In this document: in pieces, positions 32,556 through 41,110 of the stretch
Position numbering within the stretch: the first letter of the stretch is position 1
How the letters are laid out: every line of letters starts with the position of its first letter
Assembly (NCBI GenBank): GCA_902802305.1
Contig: CADCLG010000011.1
Location: forward strand, 1-51,191
DNA length: 51,191 nucleotides
Source: an uncultured Spirochaetaceae bacterium
GTDB lineage: Bacteria > Spirochaetota > Spirochaetia > Treponematales > Treponemataceae
Direction: 5' to 3'
Made by a program: the position numbers and the translations under genes
The notes under the pieces: generated by a model
Seen by the model: only the letters and a program-made list of their open reading frames with translations
Databases searched by the model: none
Told to the model about the DNA's origin: nothing

Positions 32556-34200
32556 CGTTTTTGCAGTTGATGATGAACCAATTGTTCTCGAAGGAATCCG
32601 TTCCAAAATTGACTGGGAAGGAAGTGGCTTTACATTTGCAGGTGAAGCAACCGACGGTGAGATTGCCCTGTCAATGATTCATGAATTAAAGCCGGATATT
32701 TTAATCACCGATATCAAAATGCCTTTTATGGACGGTCTCCAGCTTGCACAGGCAATTAAACAGACCCAGCCCTGGATCAAAATTATAATTTTAAGCGGAC
32801 ATGATGAGTTTGATTATGCTAAAAAAGCAATTTCAATTGGAATAGAAGATTATCTCTTAAAACCCTTTACCCCGGATGAATTGTTGAGCAGTCTAAATAA
32901 AACCGCCTCCCATATCGATAAGGAAAGAAAACAGCTGTCAGATATTTCAAAATTGAAGGAAGAATTAAAATCAAGCGCAGCCCTTCTAAAAAAAGAGTTT
33001 TTAAATAATCTTGTCCACGGTTCAGCAGAAATGAGCACAGTAATTCAAAAAAGCTCAGAACTTGGATTGAATCTGATTTCGCGTTATTACAAGGTGCTTA
33101 TCAGCAGAATTGAAAGCCGTACTGAAAATCTGCAAAATCAGCAGGAAGCCTGTTCTCTTCTCAATTCATATTCAACGGCCATTAATGAAGCCGTGTCTTT
33201 TTTCCATCATTCAAACCTTTTAGTCTGCATTTTTAAAGGAAGTACCCAGGCAGAGCTTGATGACAATACCTTCCGCGCAGCAGAGACGATTGGTCATATT
33301 GCAACCAAAAATGAAGACTGTACAGTTCTTACAGCAATTGGAAAAACAGTAGAACATCTTTCGCAGCTAAGTTCTTCTTATGAAGATGCAAAAAATATTC
33401 TTTCGCTTAGTCCCAGCTTAAAAACTAGCACGGCTAATTCAAATGCAGCAGCAAGTCGAATTATCAGTTCTGATGATTTAGCGGAAAACGGTGAAAGTTT
33501 TGGAAGCAGCGACAATCAGCAGGGAAATAACGGCTCTGATTTTCTTGATATAAGTGAAAACGATCCTCTTGTAGACCGCTTAAAATATGCCGGTAAAAAT
33601 GACATATCTGCAATCATTGAAGAATCAATGACTCTTATAAGAAATAATCCCGGACAATTTAAGGTTTTTGCTTCTTACATCCTTGTAGACCTTATTTTTG
33701 CCGTTTCCAAGCTTATTGAAAAACTAGGTGGAGATGTAAAAGAACTTAAGCCAGAAATACTTCAGCGTAAGTTTATTGATGATGCAGTCCGTGACGAACA
33801 AAACTTTACAAAGATTCTGGAAGAGGTTTTAGATTTTGCCCTTGAATACCGCAATTCAAAAATGACAGGAAAATACGGTGATGTAATTCTTAAGGCAAAA
33901 AGATATATTGAAGAAAATTATGCAGATCAAAATACAACGCTAACAAGTGTTGCAGAGGCTGTAGCCTTGAGTCCAAATCATTTTTCCACTATTTTCTCTC
34001 AGGAATGTAAAACTACCTTTATTGAATATCTGACTAATGTACGTCTTGAAAATGCAAAAAGGCTTATGAGAGAAACAGATATGAAAGGTTATGATATTGC
34101 CTATGAATGCGGATTTTCTGATCCACATTATTTCAGCTATATTTTCAAAAAAAATACGGGGCTTTCGCCCCGTGAATATAAGATGACCTTTTCATCTTAA
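32548..34200 (+). CDS. Response regulator with AraC-type DNA-binding domain, YesN-like
   Basis: A 550-aa regulator. The receiver domain is at 1-125 with the acidic pair DDE (8-10), phospho-acceptor Asp55 in ILITDIKMPFMDG, the Thr/Ser position LSGHDEFDYAKKAI, and the Lys in LLKPFTPDEL. The middle region, about 130-440, has a signalling-helix start and a degenerate domain common in YesN proteins. The C-terminal AraC helix-turn-helix pair is at about 450-548 (LTSVAEAVALSPNHFSTIFS, AYECGFSDPHYFSYIFKK, GLSPREYK). I chose ATG 32548, 5 nt after GAGGAG, rather than a longer start inside the kinase gene that would put 26 unrelated residues before the receiver domain. It is convergent with ytfQRT-yjfF and overlaps yjfF by 3 nt. 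It is the likely regulator of that transporter. Confidence 0.92.
   Translation: MYSVFAVDDEPIVLEGIRSKIDWEGSGFTFAGEATDGEIALSMIHELKPDILITDIKMPFMDGLQLAQAIKQTQPWIKIIILSGHDEFDYAKKAISIGIEDYLLKPFTPDELLSSLNKTASHIDKERKQLSDISKLKEELKSSAALLKKEFLNNLVHGSAEMSTVIQKSSELGLNLISRYYKVLISRIESRTENLQNQQEACSLLNSYSTAINEAVSFFHHSNLLVCIFKGSTQAELDDNTFRAAETIGHIATKNEDCTVLTAIGKTVEHLSQLSSSYEDAKNILSLSPSLKTSTANSNAAASRIISSDDLAENGESFGSSDNQQGNNGSDFLDISENDPLVDRLKYAGKNDISAIIEESMTLIRNNPGQFKVFASYILVDLIFAVSKLIEKLGGDVKELKPEILQRKFIDDAVRDEQNFTKILEEVLDFALEYRNSKMTGKYGDVILKAKRYIEENYADQNTTLTSVAEAVALSPNHFSTIFSQECKTTFIEYLTNVRLENAKRLMRETDMKGYDIAYECGFSDPHYFSYIFKKNTGLSPREYKMTFSS
34148..34172 (-). terminator. Terminator of the ytf transporter operon, inside the regulator gene
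   Basis: On the - strand the stem CGGGGC (34172-34167) / GCCCCG (34162-34157) with a GAAA tetraloop is followed by TATTTTTTTT. It lies 25 nt beyond the yjfF stop and within codons of the AraC-type regulator on the other strand. Confidence 0.88.
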
Positions 34201-35258
34201 GCTGCTATATTTCCTAGTTTTCTCTTTCTCTGCTCAAGAATTACACTCTGCAAAAGAATAAAGAAGGCAAGCATAAGACCGGTTGTAATACTCTGCCAGT
34301 ATGGTTCGCGTAAACCAGAAGCAACAACAATATTGTTGATTGTCTTAAGCGACATAACGCCAAACAAGGTTCCTACTACACTTCCTACACCACCGCTGAG
34401 CAGGGTTCCTCCAATAATTGAAGAAGCAATTGCCTGCATTTCGGCACCAGTTGCATTGGAAGCATTTCCAGCTCCAGTATGAAGCAGATAGCAGAAACCG
34501 GCAATTCCAGCCAGAAGACCGCATAATACATAAGCAAAGAACTGAGTTCTCTGAACATTTATACCAAGCATAAGGGCACTTTCGCTGTTACCACCAACTG
34601 CATAAAGATTGCGACCAAAGCGAGTCCATTTGAGCATAGCCCACAAAAGCAAAACTACAAATAGGGCAATCACAACTCCAACTTCAATAGAAGAAGGAAT
34701 CCAGTTGCCGTTACGGGCGTAAGTTCCCAGGAAAGGAATATTGATATAATGATCTTTTAGAGCAAGGAAAAGTTCATTGTTTGCAGTACGTGGAACCTTA
34801 CTTACAATTGTTGTCATTCCTCGGGTAAAGAACATTCCAGCCAGAGTTACAATAAAAGGCTGGATTTTTAGATAAGCAACAAAATATCCCTGAACCAGGC
34901 CCATAGCAAGACCAATTCCAAGTGCAATTAAAATAGAACTGAAGATTCCGCCGCCATGATCTTCCATAAAAACAACAGAAGCCATTGTAATCAGGGCAAC
35001 TGAACCACCTACAGAAATATCAATTCCGCCAGTAATCATAACAATTGTAAGACCACAAGCCGTAACAATCAGATAAGCATTGTTATTGAACAAATCCAGG
35101 AACTGCTGAGGATTTAAAAAACCACCGCCCCAGATAAGCATTGCTAAAAGGTACATTCCTACAAAAGTACAGATTGTAATTGTAAGAAGCAGTGTCGTAT
35201 TAGAAAGCGGCTGCCTGTTTTCTTTTTTACCAAAAAGATTTGTAAATATGTTTGCCAT
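34197..35258 (-). CDS. yjfF: Sugar ABC transporter permease (YjfF-like)
   Basis: A 353-aa permease of the ribose/galactofuranose BPD_transp_2 family, with about eight to ten transmembrane helices. Family features are GGIDISVGGSVALITMASVV (about residues 90-110), the coupling region YAVGGNSESALMLGINVQRT (about 230-250), and IGGTLLSGGVGSVVGTLFGV near the C-terminus. It is the fourth gene of ytfQ-ytfR-ytfT-yjfF, in the same order as in E. coli, where the system imports galactofuranose; the true substrate here is not proven. The gap to ytfT is 2 nt. The stop codon overlaps that of the convergent regulator gene. Confidence 0.9.
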   Translation of the reverse strand: MANIFTNLFGKKENRQPLSNTTLLLTITICTFVGMYLLAMLIWGGGFLNPQQFLDLFNNNAYLIVTACGLTIVMITGGIDISVGGSVALITMASVVFMEDHGGGIFSSILIALGIGLAMGLVQGYFVAYLKIQPFIVTLAGMFFTRGMTTIVSKVPRTANNELFLALKDHYINIPFLGTYARNGNWIPSSIEVGVVIALFVVLLLWAMLKWTRFGRNLYAVGGNSESALMLGINVQRTQFFAYVLCGLLAGIAGFCYLLHTGAGNASNATGAEMQAIASSIIGGTLLSGGVGSVVGTLFGVMSLKTINNIVVASGLREPYWQSITTGLMLAFFILLQSVILEQRKRKLGNIAA

Positions 35259-35260
35259 AA

Positions 35261-36322
35261 TTATTTTGCCCCCTTCTTTTCTACAATCTTATTTTTGAGC
35301 TGACCAATCCAGGATTTTACAACAGGTGAACCTGCAACAACGATTATGATAATTACAATTGCCTTGTAAGCCTTTACAGCTGTAGAAGAAACCTTCATTG
35401 CATATAAAGTGATTGTCAAAGCCTGAATTATATAAGCGCCAAGAATTGAACCTGAAAGCTTAAATTTACCGCCGCCCAATGAGTTACCACCAATAGCAAC
35501 CGCAAGAATTGCATCCATTTCAATATCAAGCAAAATTGTTTCGTGATTGATAAGTCCAATTCGGCAGACATTGATTGAACCAGCCATTGTAACGCACACG
35601 CCAAGAATTACAAAAACAACCAGCTTCATCACTACAGGATTAATACCGTTGAGTTTTGCTGCCCTTTCATTAATTCCGACTGACTGAATATAAAGGCTGA
35701 GCGTTGTCTTTTTCAAAAGGAGATTTATCAGCACAATAAAAATTATTACAACAATAATTGGAGTTGGAATAGCAATATGAGGAATAAATCCACCAATATA
35801 GGTAAGGAGCGGACTTTCTACATTCGGAGTTGCACCACCATTAATCCAATAGGCAATTGGTCTTCCTGCTGTATAGAGAATCAAAGAAGCAATCATCGGC
35901 TGAATATTAAACTTTGCAATAAGAACACCGTTGAATAAACAGAAAATAATTGCAACTAAACAAGCAAGAATAAGACCTACAAGAATTGTGCCGCCATTGA
36001 TACTCCAGGCTCTCAGAACTTTTACAAAAACAGAACCTGCAATTGCGGCGGCGGCACCAATAGAAATATCCTGTCCTTTTGTCGCAGAGGTTACCAGAGT
36101 CATTCCAATTGAAAGAATAACAAGCTCAGAAGCACCATTTAGGATACTGATAAGGTTTCCTGAAAGAACTGTGTTTCCAAAATTATTTTTCTTTATTACA
36201 ATCGAAAAGAAAGATGGATCCCGAATAAGATTAAAAATAACCAGAATCAGCAGAGCAACAATAGGAATTGCAAGCTGAGACTGAAAAAGTTTTTTTATTT
36301 GATTAGTAATTTTATTAGCCAT
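35261..36322 (-). CDS. ytfT: Sugar ABC transporter permease (YtfT-like)
   Basis: A 353-aa permease paralogous to the next gene. It contains VTSATKGQDISIGAAAAIAG (about 76-95, equivalent to the GGIDLSVG block but with KGQDIS), YIQSVGINERAAKLNGINPV in the cytoplasmic coupling loop, and VAIGGNSLGGGKFKLSGSIL near the end. I place the start at ATG 36322, 6 nt after AAGG, rather than a TTG seven codons upstream; this gives an 8-nt overlap with ytfR. The two permeases should form a heterodimer, as in the E. coli Ytf system. Confidence 0.9.
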   Translation of the reverse strand: MANKITNQIKKLFQSQLAIPIVALLILVIFNLIRDPSFFSIVIKKNNFGNTVLSGNLISILNGASELVILSIGMTLVTSATKGQDISIGAAAAIAGSVFVKVLRAWSINGGTILVGLILACLVAIIFCLFNGVLIAKFNIQPMIASLILYTAGRPIAYWINGGATPNVESPLLTYIGGFIPHIAIPTPIIVVIIFIVLINLLLKKTTLSLYIQSVGINERAAKLNGINPVVMKLVVFVILGVCVTMAGSINVCRIGLINHETILLDIEMDAILAVAIGGNSLGGGKFKLSGSILGAYIIQALTITLYAMKVSSTAVKAYKAIVIIIIVVAGSPVVKSWIGQLKNKIVEKKGAK

Positions 36323-37832
36323 TTTGAGCCTTGCCTCCCGCAATAGTCTGCATGATTACATCCTGTCTTAGCATTGCATCTTTAAGTTCACCGACAATTT
36401 TACGGTCTCGCATAACAATAAGACGCTGACAAACAGAAAGCATTTCTTCAATCTCTGAAGAAATAAAGGTTACGCTTACCCCTTCTTCTGCAAGTTTAAG
36501 AACCTGCTTCTGGATTTCAAGCTTTGTTCCTACATCAATACCGCGTGTCGGTTCATCAAGAATAAGATACTGAGGATGTGTAAGAAGCCAGCGGGCAAGA
36601 ATTACCTTCTGCTGATTTCCACCAGAAAGAGATTTTATAGGTGTTTCTTTAGAAGCAGTTTTTATTTGAAGCTTTTCAATAAATTCATCTGCAAGCTTTT
36701 CCTGTTCTGCGCGGGAAAGTGGTTTTGTAAATCCTTTTAGAACCTGCAAAGCAAGAATAAGATTTTCGCGTACAGACAAATCCTGAATAATTCCGTCTCC
36801 CTTGCGGTCTTCCGGCAGATAGCCTATTCCGTTTTCCATAGCATCTTTTGGTTTTGTGATTTTAACATCACGTCCGTTAACTTTAACTTTTCCACCTGTA
36901 ACACGGTCAGCAGCAAAGATTGCTCGAACACTTTCACTTCGTCCTGAACCAAGCAGACCAGTAAAGCCGTTTACTTCACCTTTATTTATTCCAAAATCAA
37001 AAGGACGTACACCTTCTGAACTTGAAAGCCCCTTTGCTTCATAGACAACCTCGCCAGCTCCTGTGTAAGGCCTCTTTTGATTTTTAAGATTAGTCATATC
37101 TTCCATGTCTTTACCTAGCATGGCAGAAATGAGTTTTACACGAGGCAAATCAGCAATTGTATATTCGCCAACTAGTTCTCCATTACGCAAAACGGTAATT
37201 TTATCACAAACTTCATAAACCTGTTCAAGAAAGTGAGTAATAAAGATAATACCTACTCCACGTTCTTTTAAATCCCGCATAAGGCTAAAAAGAAGCTCAA
37301 CCTCATGTTCATCAAGTGAAGATGTAGGCTCGTCAAGAATAAGAACCTTACAATCCATATCAACAGCCCTGGCAATTGCAACCATCTGTTGAACTGCAAG
37401 AGAACAAGTTCCAAGCTGCTGTTCTGCCTTTGCCGGAATATTAAGTTTATTTAAAAGCTCGTCTGCTTTTTTCTCCTGGGCTCGTCGCTTTACAAACTTA
37501 TAGTTACCACGTCCTATATACATATTCTCTGCTACTGTAAGATTTGGGCAGAGAGTTATTTCCTGATACACTGTAGAAATACCCAGATTTTGGGCTTCCT
37601 GAGGGGAACGGATGGAAACAGGATTATCAAAACCTGCAATTCTTATTTCGCCGGAATCTTTTTCGTAAACACCGGTAAGAACTTTTACCAGAGTAGATTT
37701 TCCGGCACCATTTTCTCCCATTAAAGCATGGATTTCGCCTTTTCTTAGAGTAAAGTCTACATTCTGCAGGGCCTTTACACCAGGAAACTCTTTATTAATT
37801 CCATGCGCACTTAAAACAATTTTATCTTCCAT
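36315..37832 (-). CDS. ytfR: Sugar ABC transporter ATP-binding protein (YtfR-like)
   Basis: A 505-aa tandem ATPase as in RbsA/MglA/YtfR. The first nucleotide-binding domain has Walker A GENGAGKST (residues 39-47), signature CSLAVQQMV, and Walker B VLILDEPTSSLD. The second has the degenerate Walker A GLLGSGRSE typical of this family, signature LSGGNQQKVILARWL, and Walker B LILDEPTRGID. It powers the YtfT/YjfF permease pair from the cytoplasm. It is separated from ytfQ by a 118-nt gap that contains a strong terminator-like hairpin, so it is probably expressed at lower level than the binding protein. Confidence 0.94.
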   Translation of the reverse strand: MEDKIVLSAHGINKEFPGVKALQNVDFTLRKGEIHALMGENGAGKSTLVKVLTGVYEKDSGEIRIAGFDNPVSIRSPQEAQNLGISTVYQEITLCPNLTVAENMYIGRGNYKFVKRRAQEKKADELLNKLNIPAKAEQQLGTCSLAVQQMVAIARAVDMDCKVLILDEPTSSLDEHEVELLFSLMRDLKERGVGIIFITHFLEQVYEVCDKITVLRNGELVGEYTIADLPRVKLISAMLGKDMEDMTNLKNQKRPYTGAGEVVYEAKGLSSSEGVRPFDFGINKGEVNGFTGLLGSGRSESVRAIFAADRVTGGKVKVNGRDVKITKPKDAMENGIGYLPEDRKGDGIIQDLSVRENLILALQVLKGFTKPLSRAEQEKLADEFIEKLQIKTASKETPIKSLSGGNQQKVILARWLLTHPQYLILDEPTRGIDVGTKLEIQKQVLKLAEEGVSVTFISSEIEEMLSVCQRLIVMRDRKIVGELKDAMLRQDVIMQTIAGGKAQNG

Positions 37833-37873
37833 ATTTTTTCCCGAAGGCTGATTTTATTACCAGCAAATATTTT

Positions 37874-37917
37874 CAAAAAAACGGCGTAAAATATGCAGTT
37901 CATACATACTTTACGCC
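37874..37917 (-). terminator. Attenuator/terminator between ytfQ and ytfR
   Basis: On the - strand GGCGTAAA (37917-37910) pairs with TTTACGCC (37890-37883), extended by partly complementary TATG/CATA, and is followed by GTTTTTTT. It lies 33 nt after the ytfQ stop; read-through would be needed to express ytfR, ytfT and yjfF. Confidence 0.85.
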
Positions 37918-37950
37918 TGATTCAAAACGTTTTACAAAATATTAAGGAGT

Positions 37951-38922
37951 TTAGTCACCAAGACCGTATGTATCAATGTCAGACTGTGTGATTTTCTTTG
38001 CATCAAATCCTTTTTCGTCTGAAATGATCTTCTTTGAAGGTACTTTTCCAGTACTAATCATATTTTCAATAACAGCAGCCTGGAATGGAGAGCACTGTCC
38101 GTCATAGTTCCAGTTACCAGCTTTAAGTTCACGCAATGCCCATTTGTTGCAGTCAAATCCCATTACAACAACTTTTCCGTTTACACCGTGTGTAATACCA
38201 GCTTCGTCAAGAGCAGCAACTGCACCCTTAGCCATACCGTCGTTTTCTGCATAGATTACGTTGAAATCTTCTTTAGAATTGATAACTGATTCAACGATTT
38301 TCTTTGCTTCTGCTTCGTCCCATGTAGCTGTCTGCTGAACAACTTTTTTCATTGTTCCTTTTGCAAATTCAGCATCCAAAGCACCTGTACGTCCAATCTG
38401 AGCGTCAGATCCCATAGCTCCCTGAATATGAACTACATTGTATGTACCAAGATTCTGAGCTTTAAGCCAATTAACAGCTGTTTCGCCTTCTTTAGCCATA
38501 TCAGAAACTACAGCAGCTTCATACAAATCTTCAGAAACGTTAATCATGCGGTCAAAGAGGAATACTTTAATTCCGTTCTGCTTTGCCTTTTTAAGAACTG
38601 ATGTCCATCCGTCTGTAGCAGCGGCAGAAAGAAGAATGTAATCTACACCATCAGTAATGAACTGAGAAGCAGCATTCAACTGTTCATCATTTTTAAGGCT
38701 GTAGAAAGAAGAAACCTTGTAACCTTTTGCAGCTGTAAATACAGTTTCAAAATCCTTTACATTTGCAGCACGGTATCCAGATTCTGATGGTGGGTTGTTA
38801 ATAATACCAATTTTTATAGTATTATCACCTTTTTTGTCTGCTTTTTTTGCCTTCTTTTTTGGAGCGGCAAACAACGAAACTGCACACAAAAGTGCAACAA
38901 GAACAATTACGCTTTTTTTCAT
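37951..38922 (-). CDS. ytfQ: Periplasmic sugar-binding protein (YtfQ-like)
   Basis: A 323-aa secreted binding protein. The signal peptide (KKSVIVLVALLCAVSLFAAP) is cleaved after AFAA-like LFAA; the mature start is very lysine-rich. The type I periplasmic binding fold follows: IKIGIINNPPSESGYRAANV, SLKNDEQLNAASQFITDGVD, ILLSAAATDGWTSVL, VFLFDRMINVSEDLYEAAVV, and YAENDGMAKGAVAALDEAG. The DRxI and E/H-ND positions are shared with YtfQ. It is the first and probably most expressed gene of the operon, with an AGGAGG ribosome site 8 nt before the ATG and a promoter at 38965-38993. It parallels the membrane-anchored sensor version at 30027-31076. Confidence 0.92.
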   Translation of the reverse strand: MKKSVIVLVALLCAVSLFAAPKKKAKKADKKGDNTIKIGIINNPPSESGYRAANVKDFETVFTAAKGYKVSSFYSLKNDEQLNAASQFITDGVDYILLSAAATDGWTSVLKKAKQNGIKVFLFDRMINVSEDLYEAAVVSDMAKEGETAVNWLKAQNLGTYNVVHIQGAMGSDAQIGRTGALDAEFAKGTMKKVVQQTATWDEAEAKKIVESVINSKEDFNVIYAENDGMAKGAVAALDEAGITHGVNGKVVVMGFDCNKWALRELKAGNWNYDGQCSPFQAAVIENMISTGKVPSKKIISDEKGFDAKKITQSDIDTYGLGD

Positions 38923-38964
38923 CTAATTTTCCTCCTAATAGATGCTTTTTTTTATTACATGCTT

Positions 38965-38993
38965 ATAATAAGCCCTGGAGACTTGCTTTTGAA
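38965..38993 (-). promoter_or_regulatory. Promoter of ytfQ with a palindromic -10 region
   Basis: On the - strand TTCAAA (38993-38988), 17-nt spacer, TATTAT (38970-38965). The -10 lies in the 13-bp palindrome GCTTATTATAAGC (38961-38973), a possible operator. The predicted start near 38958 leaves a 36-nt leader. Confidence 0.55.
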
Positions 38994-39032
38994 TGAAGAT
39001 TTTTAGGAATTTTTGTTGAAAAATTTTGGAAT

Positions 39033-39065
39033 AAAAAAAACAGCAGAAATAATCCTGCTGTTTTT
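39033..39065 (-). terminator. Terminator of purC (works in both directions)
   Basis: The stem CAGCAG (39041-39046) / CTGCTG (39055-39060) is extended by A8 on one side and T5 on the other, so either strand ends in a T run. It lies 67 nt beyond the purC stop and 110 nt upstream of ytfQ. Confidence 0.85.
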
Positions 39066-39132
39066 ATTCAATTAAGTGAAAAAATTTTATAATTTAAAAA
39101 GTTAATTTTTTTTCAGAAAAAAGTTTATTTTT

Positions 39133-39978
39133 TTATTTTCCACAGATGCGAGTCTGACATTCTTTATAAATTGCACTTGTCTTAGCAACAACCTCAGCAG
39201 GGATTTCCTTGATTGTAGGATCTCCAGCAAGATTGTGCTCTTTAAGCCAGTCGCGTACAAACTGCTTGTCATAGCTTGCAGGACTACCGCCAACCTGGTA
39301 TTTTGATGCATCCCAGAAGCGTGAAGAATCTGGAGTAAGAACTTCATCACCAAGAACTAAATCACCATTTTCATCAAGGCCGAACTCAAATTTTGTATCA
39401 GCGATGATAATTCCATTTTTGTAAGCATGTTCATAGCATTTTTTGTAAATTGCAAGGGCAGCTTTTTCGATTTTTGTTCCAAGTTCTTCGCCAAGGTCAT
39501 CTTTCATATACTGCAAGGTAACATTGATATCGTGGCCTTCTGCTGCTTTTGTAGAAGGAGTAACAATCGGCTCATCCAGTTTTTCAGCCTGTTTATATTC
39601 TTTATCAAATTTATGTCCAAGGAAAGGTTCACCCTTTTTGTAGGCTTCGTACATAGAACCAAACATATAACCGCGGACAATTACTTCATAAGGAATCATC
39701 TTTAATTTTTTAACAAGGATTGTACGTCCTTCAAACTCAGGCTTCTGGAATTCAGCAGGCATATCTTTTAAATCACTAGAAATCATATGATTTTTTACAA
39801 TGTCTTTTGTGTAATCAAACCAGAAATTAGCAAGAGCATTTAATACCTTACCTTTGTCTGTAATCATAGTTGGAAGAATAACATCAAAAGCAGAAATTCT
39901 GTCTGTTGTGACGATTACCATTCGACCATCTTCCAAATCATAAACTTCCCTTACCTTACCAGAAATAATCTTTTTCAT
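39133..39978 (-). CDS. purC: Phosphoribosylaminoimidazole-succinocarboxamide synthase
   Basis: A 281-aa SAICAR synthetase, which joins aspartate to CAIR in purine synthesis. It has the family opening GKVREVYDLEDGRMVIVTTD and RISAFDVILP, the substrate region (IPYEVIVRGYMFGSMYEAYK), and IADTKFEFGLDENGDLVLGD with DEVLTPDSSRFWD near residues 195-225. The C-terminus is of the longer purC type (KQFVRDWLKEHNLAGDPTIK). It has an AGGAG ribosome site 7 nt before the ATG. It is a single gene with its own terminator; no other pur gene is in the window. Confidence 0.96.
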   Translation of the reverse strand: MKKIISGKVREVYDLEDGRMVIVTTDRISAFDVILPTMITDKGKVLNALANFWFDYTKDIVKNHMISSDLKDMPAEFQKPEFEGRTILVKKLKMIPYEVIVRGYMFGSMYEAYKKGEPFLGHKFDKEYKQAEKLDEPIVTPSTKAAEGHDINVTLQYMKDDLGEELGTKIEKAALAIYKKCYEHAYKNGIIIADTKFEFGLDENGDLVLGDEVLTPDSSRFWDASKYQVGGSPASYDKQFVRDWLKEHNLAGDPTIKEIPAEVVAKTSAIYKECQTRICGK

Positions 39979-40013
39979 ATTTAACTCCTATAGACTTAAT
40001 GCCTAATTTTTTT

Positions 40014-40799
40014 CTATTTTATCAACTCTATTCCGTATTTTTCACAAATTAATTTATATTCCTCTTCATCCTTTTGTGCAGTAAAACCGCTTACAAAAAG
40101 TTTTGTTTTTTGTGGCAGCTGATTGTTATCAATTTTTACAACATCTAATGCACGGCGGGCAACTCCATCCCTTGAATCAACAACTTTTATATCTGGTGCA
40201 GAAATTTTTTCAAACAAATCTGCAAGATTCAAAAAATGAGTACAGCCCAGAATTATTACATCACAATTTTGTTCTTTGAAATATTCAATGGATGGCATTA
40301 TTGCCTTTATTTTTTCTTCTTCGCTTGCCAAAAAAGATTTATGCTCTATAAAAGAAATAAGCTCAGGATCTCCACGCAAAACAAGTTCACAATCAGAAGC
40401 ATATTTATTTTTTAATTCCTGATTATAAGGATGTCTGATTGTAGAATTAGTTGCAAGAAGACCAATACGTCGCTTTTTAGAAATTGCAGCGGCTAATTTT
40501 ATGGCAGGAACAGTACCTACAAAAATCGTGTCTTTATAAGCCTTTCGCAATTGCTCAAGAGAATTAACTGAAATTGTATTGCAGGCTATCACAATTGCCC
40601 TTGGAGAAAACTTTTCAATTATTTTTTTACAGGTTTCAAGGGCACAGGCAACAACTTCTTCGTTTGTTTTTTCGCCATAAGGAAAATTAATTGTATCAGC
40701 ATAATAAAGGCAGGAAGCAGCCGGACACATTTTTTTTAAATACAATAGATAAGGAAGACCGCCGGTTCCAGAATCCAGAAAAACAAAATCTACAGGCAA
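40014..40799 (-). CDS. murI: Glutamate racemase
   Basis: A 261-aa cofactor-independent racemase supplying D-glutamate for peptidoglycan. The two catalytic cysteines are visible: Cys73 in IACNTIS and the second in ILGCTHF (about residue 182). The first loop DSGTGGLPYL (9-18) and NFPYGEKT complete the active site. The start is a TTG at 40799 with a strong GGAGG site 6 nt upstream and the canonical first strand directly after it. It overlaps the 3' end of the zinc-ribbon gene by 10 nt. Confidence 0.94.
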   Translation of the reverse strand: MPVDFVFLDSGTGGLPYLLYLKKMCPAASCLYYADTINFPYGEKTNEEVVACALETCKKIIEKFSPRAIVIACNTISVNSLEQLRKAYKDTIFVGTVPAIKLAAAISKKRRIGLLATNSTIRHPYNQELKNKYASDCELVLRGDPELISFIEHKSFLASEEEKIKAIMPSIEYFKEQNCDVIILGCTHFLNLADLFEKISAPDIKVVDSRDGVARRALDVVKIDNNQLPQKTKLFVSGFTAQKDEEEYKLICEKYGIELIK

Positions 40800-41086
40800 A
40801 GTCCGCCTCCAAATAATGCATTGAAAGCATCTCTTGCTGCCTTAGATTTATCATTTGTATTTTTATTTAAAAGTTCATCACCTGCAGGATAAAAGAAATC
40901 GCAGAAATTGGCTTTTTCTTTATCTGCTATCGGTTCTGAAATAGTTTCCTTGCAGTCAAAATGATTTCCGGGCATATAAAAACGGCAGCCTTTACAAGAA
41001 TGTAAATCAGCATGACAAAAAGAACATTCTGACGAACGGAAAACCTTATCCAAGGCAATCTCTTTTTTACATTTCCAACAAATCAT
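40790..41086 (-). CDS. Small cysteine-rich zinc-ribbon-like protein
   Basis: A 98-aa protein with nine cysteines. CWKC at the N-terminus and CSFC (residues about 21-24) would make one zinc ribbon, and CKGC with later C-x-n-C (FDC, NFC) could make a second metal site. It then has a short helical tail (KSKAARDAFNALFGGG). I do not recognise the family; it may be a treponemal conserved protein. It starts 25 nt after the HEAT-repeat gene, overlaps murI by 10 nt, and has a TATACT box 6 nt before its ATG but no Shine-Dalgarno, which suggests an extra leaderless transcript. Confidence 0.7.
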   Translation of the reverse strand: MICWKCKKEIALDKVFRSSECSFCHADLHSCKGCRFYMPGNHFDCKETISEPIADKEKANFCDFFYPAGDELLNKNTNDKSKAARDAFNALFGGGLCL

Positions 41087-41092
41087 ATTTTT

Positions 41093-41098
41093 AGTATA
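41093..41098 (-). promoter_or_regulatory. Candidate leaderless -10 box for the zinc-ribbon gene
   Basis: TATACT on the - strand ends 6 nt before the ATG at 41086; no purine-rich ribosome site lies close to that ATG apart from part of an AAAAAGG tract 12 nt away. The -35 is weak (ATGCAA at 17-nt spacing). Confidence 0.45.
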
Positions 41099-41110
41099 CC
41101 TTTTTTACAA

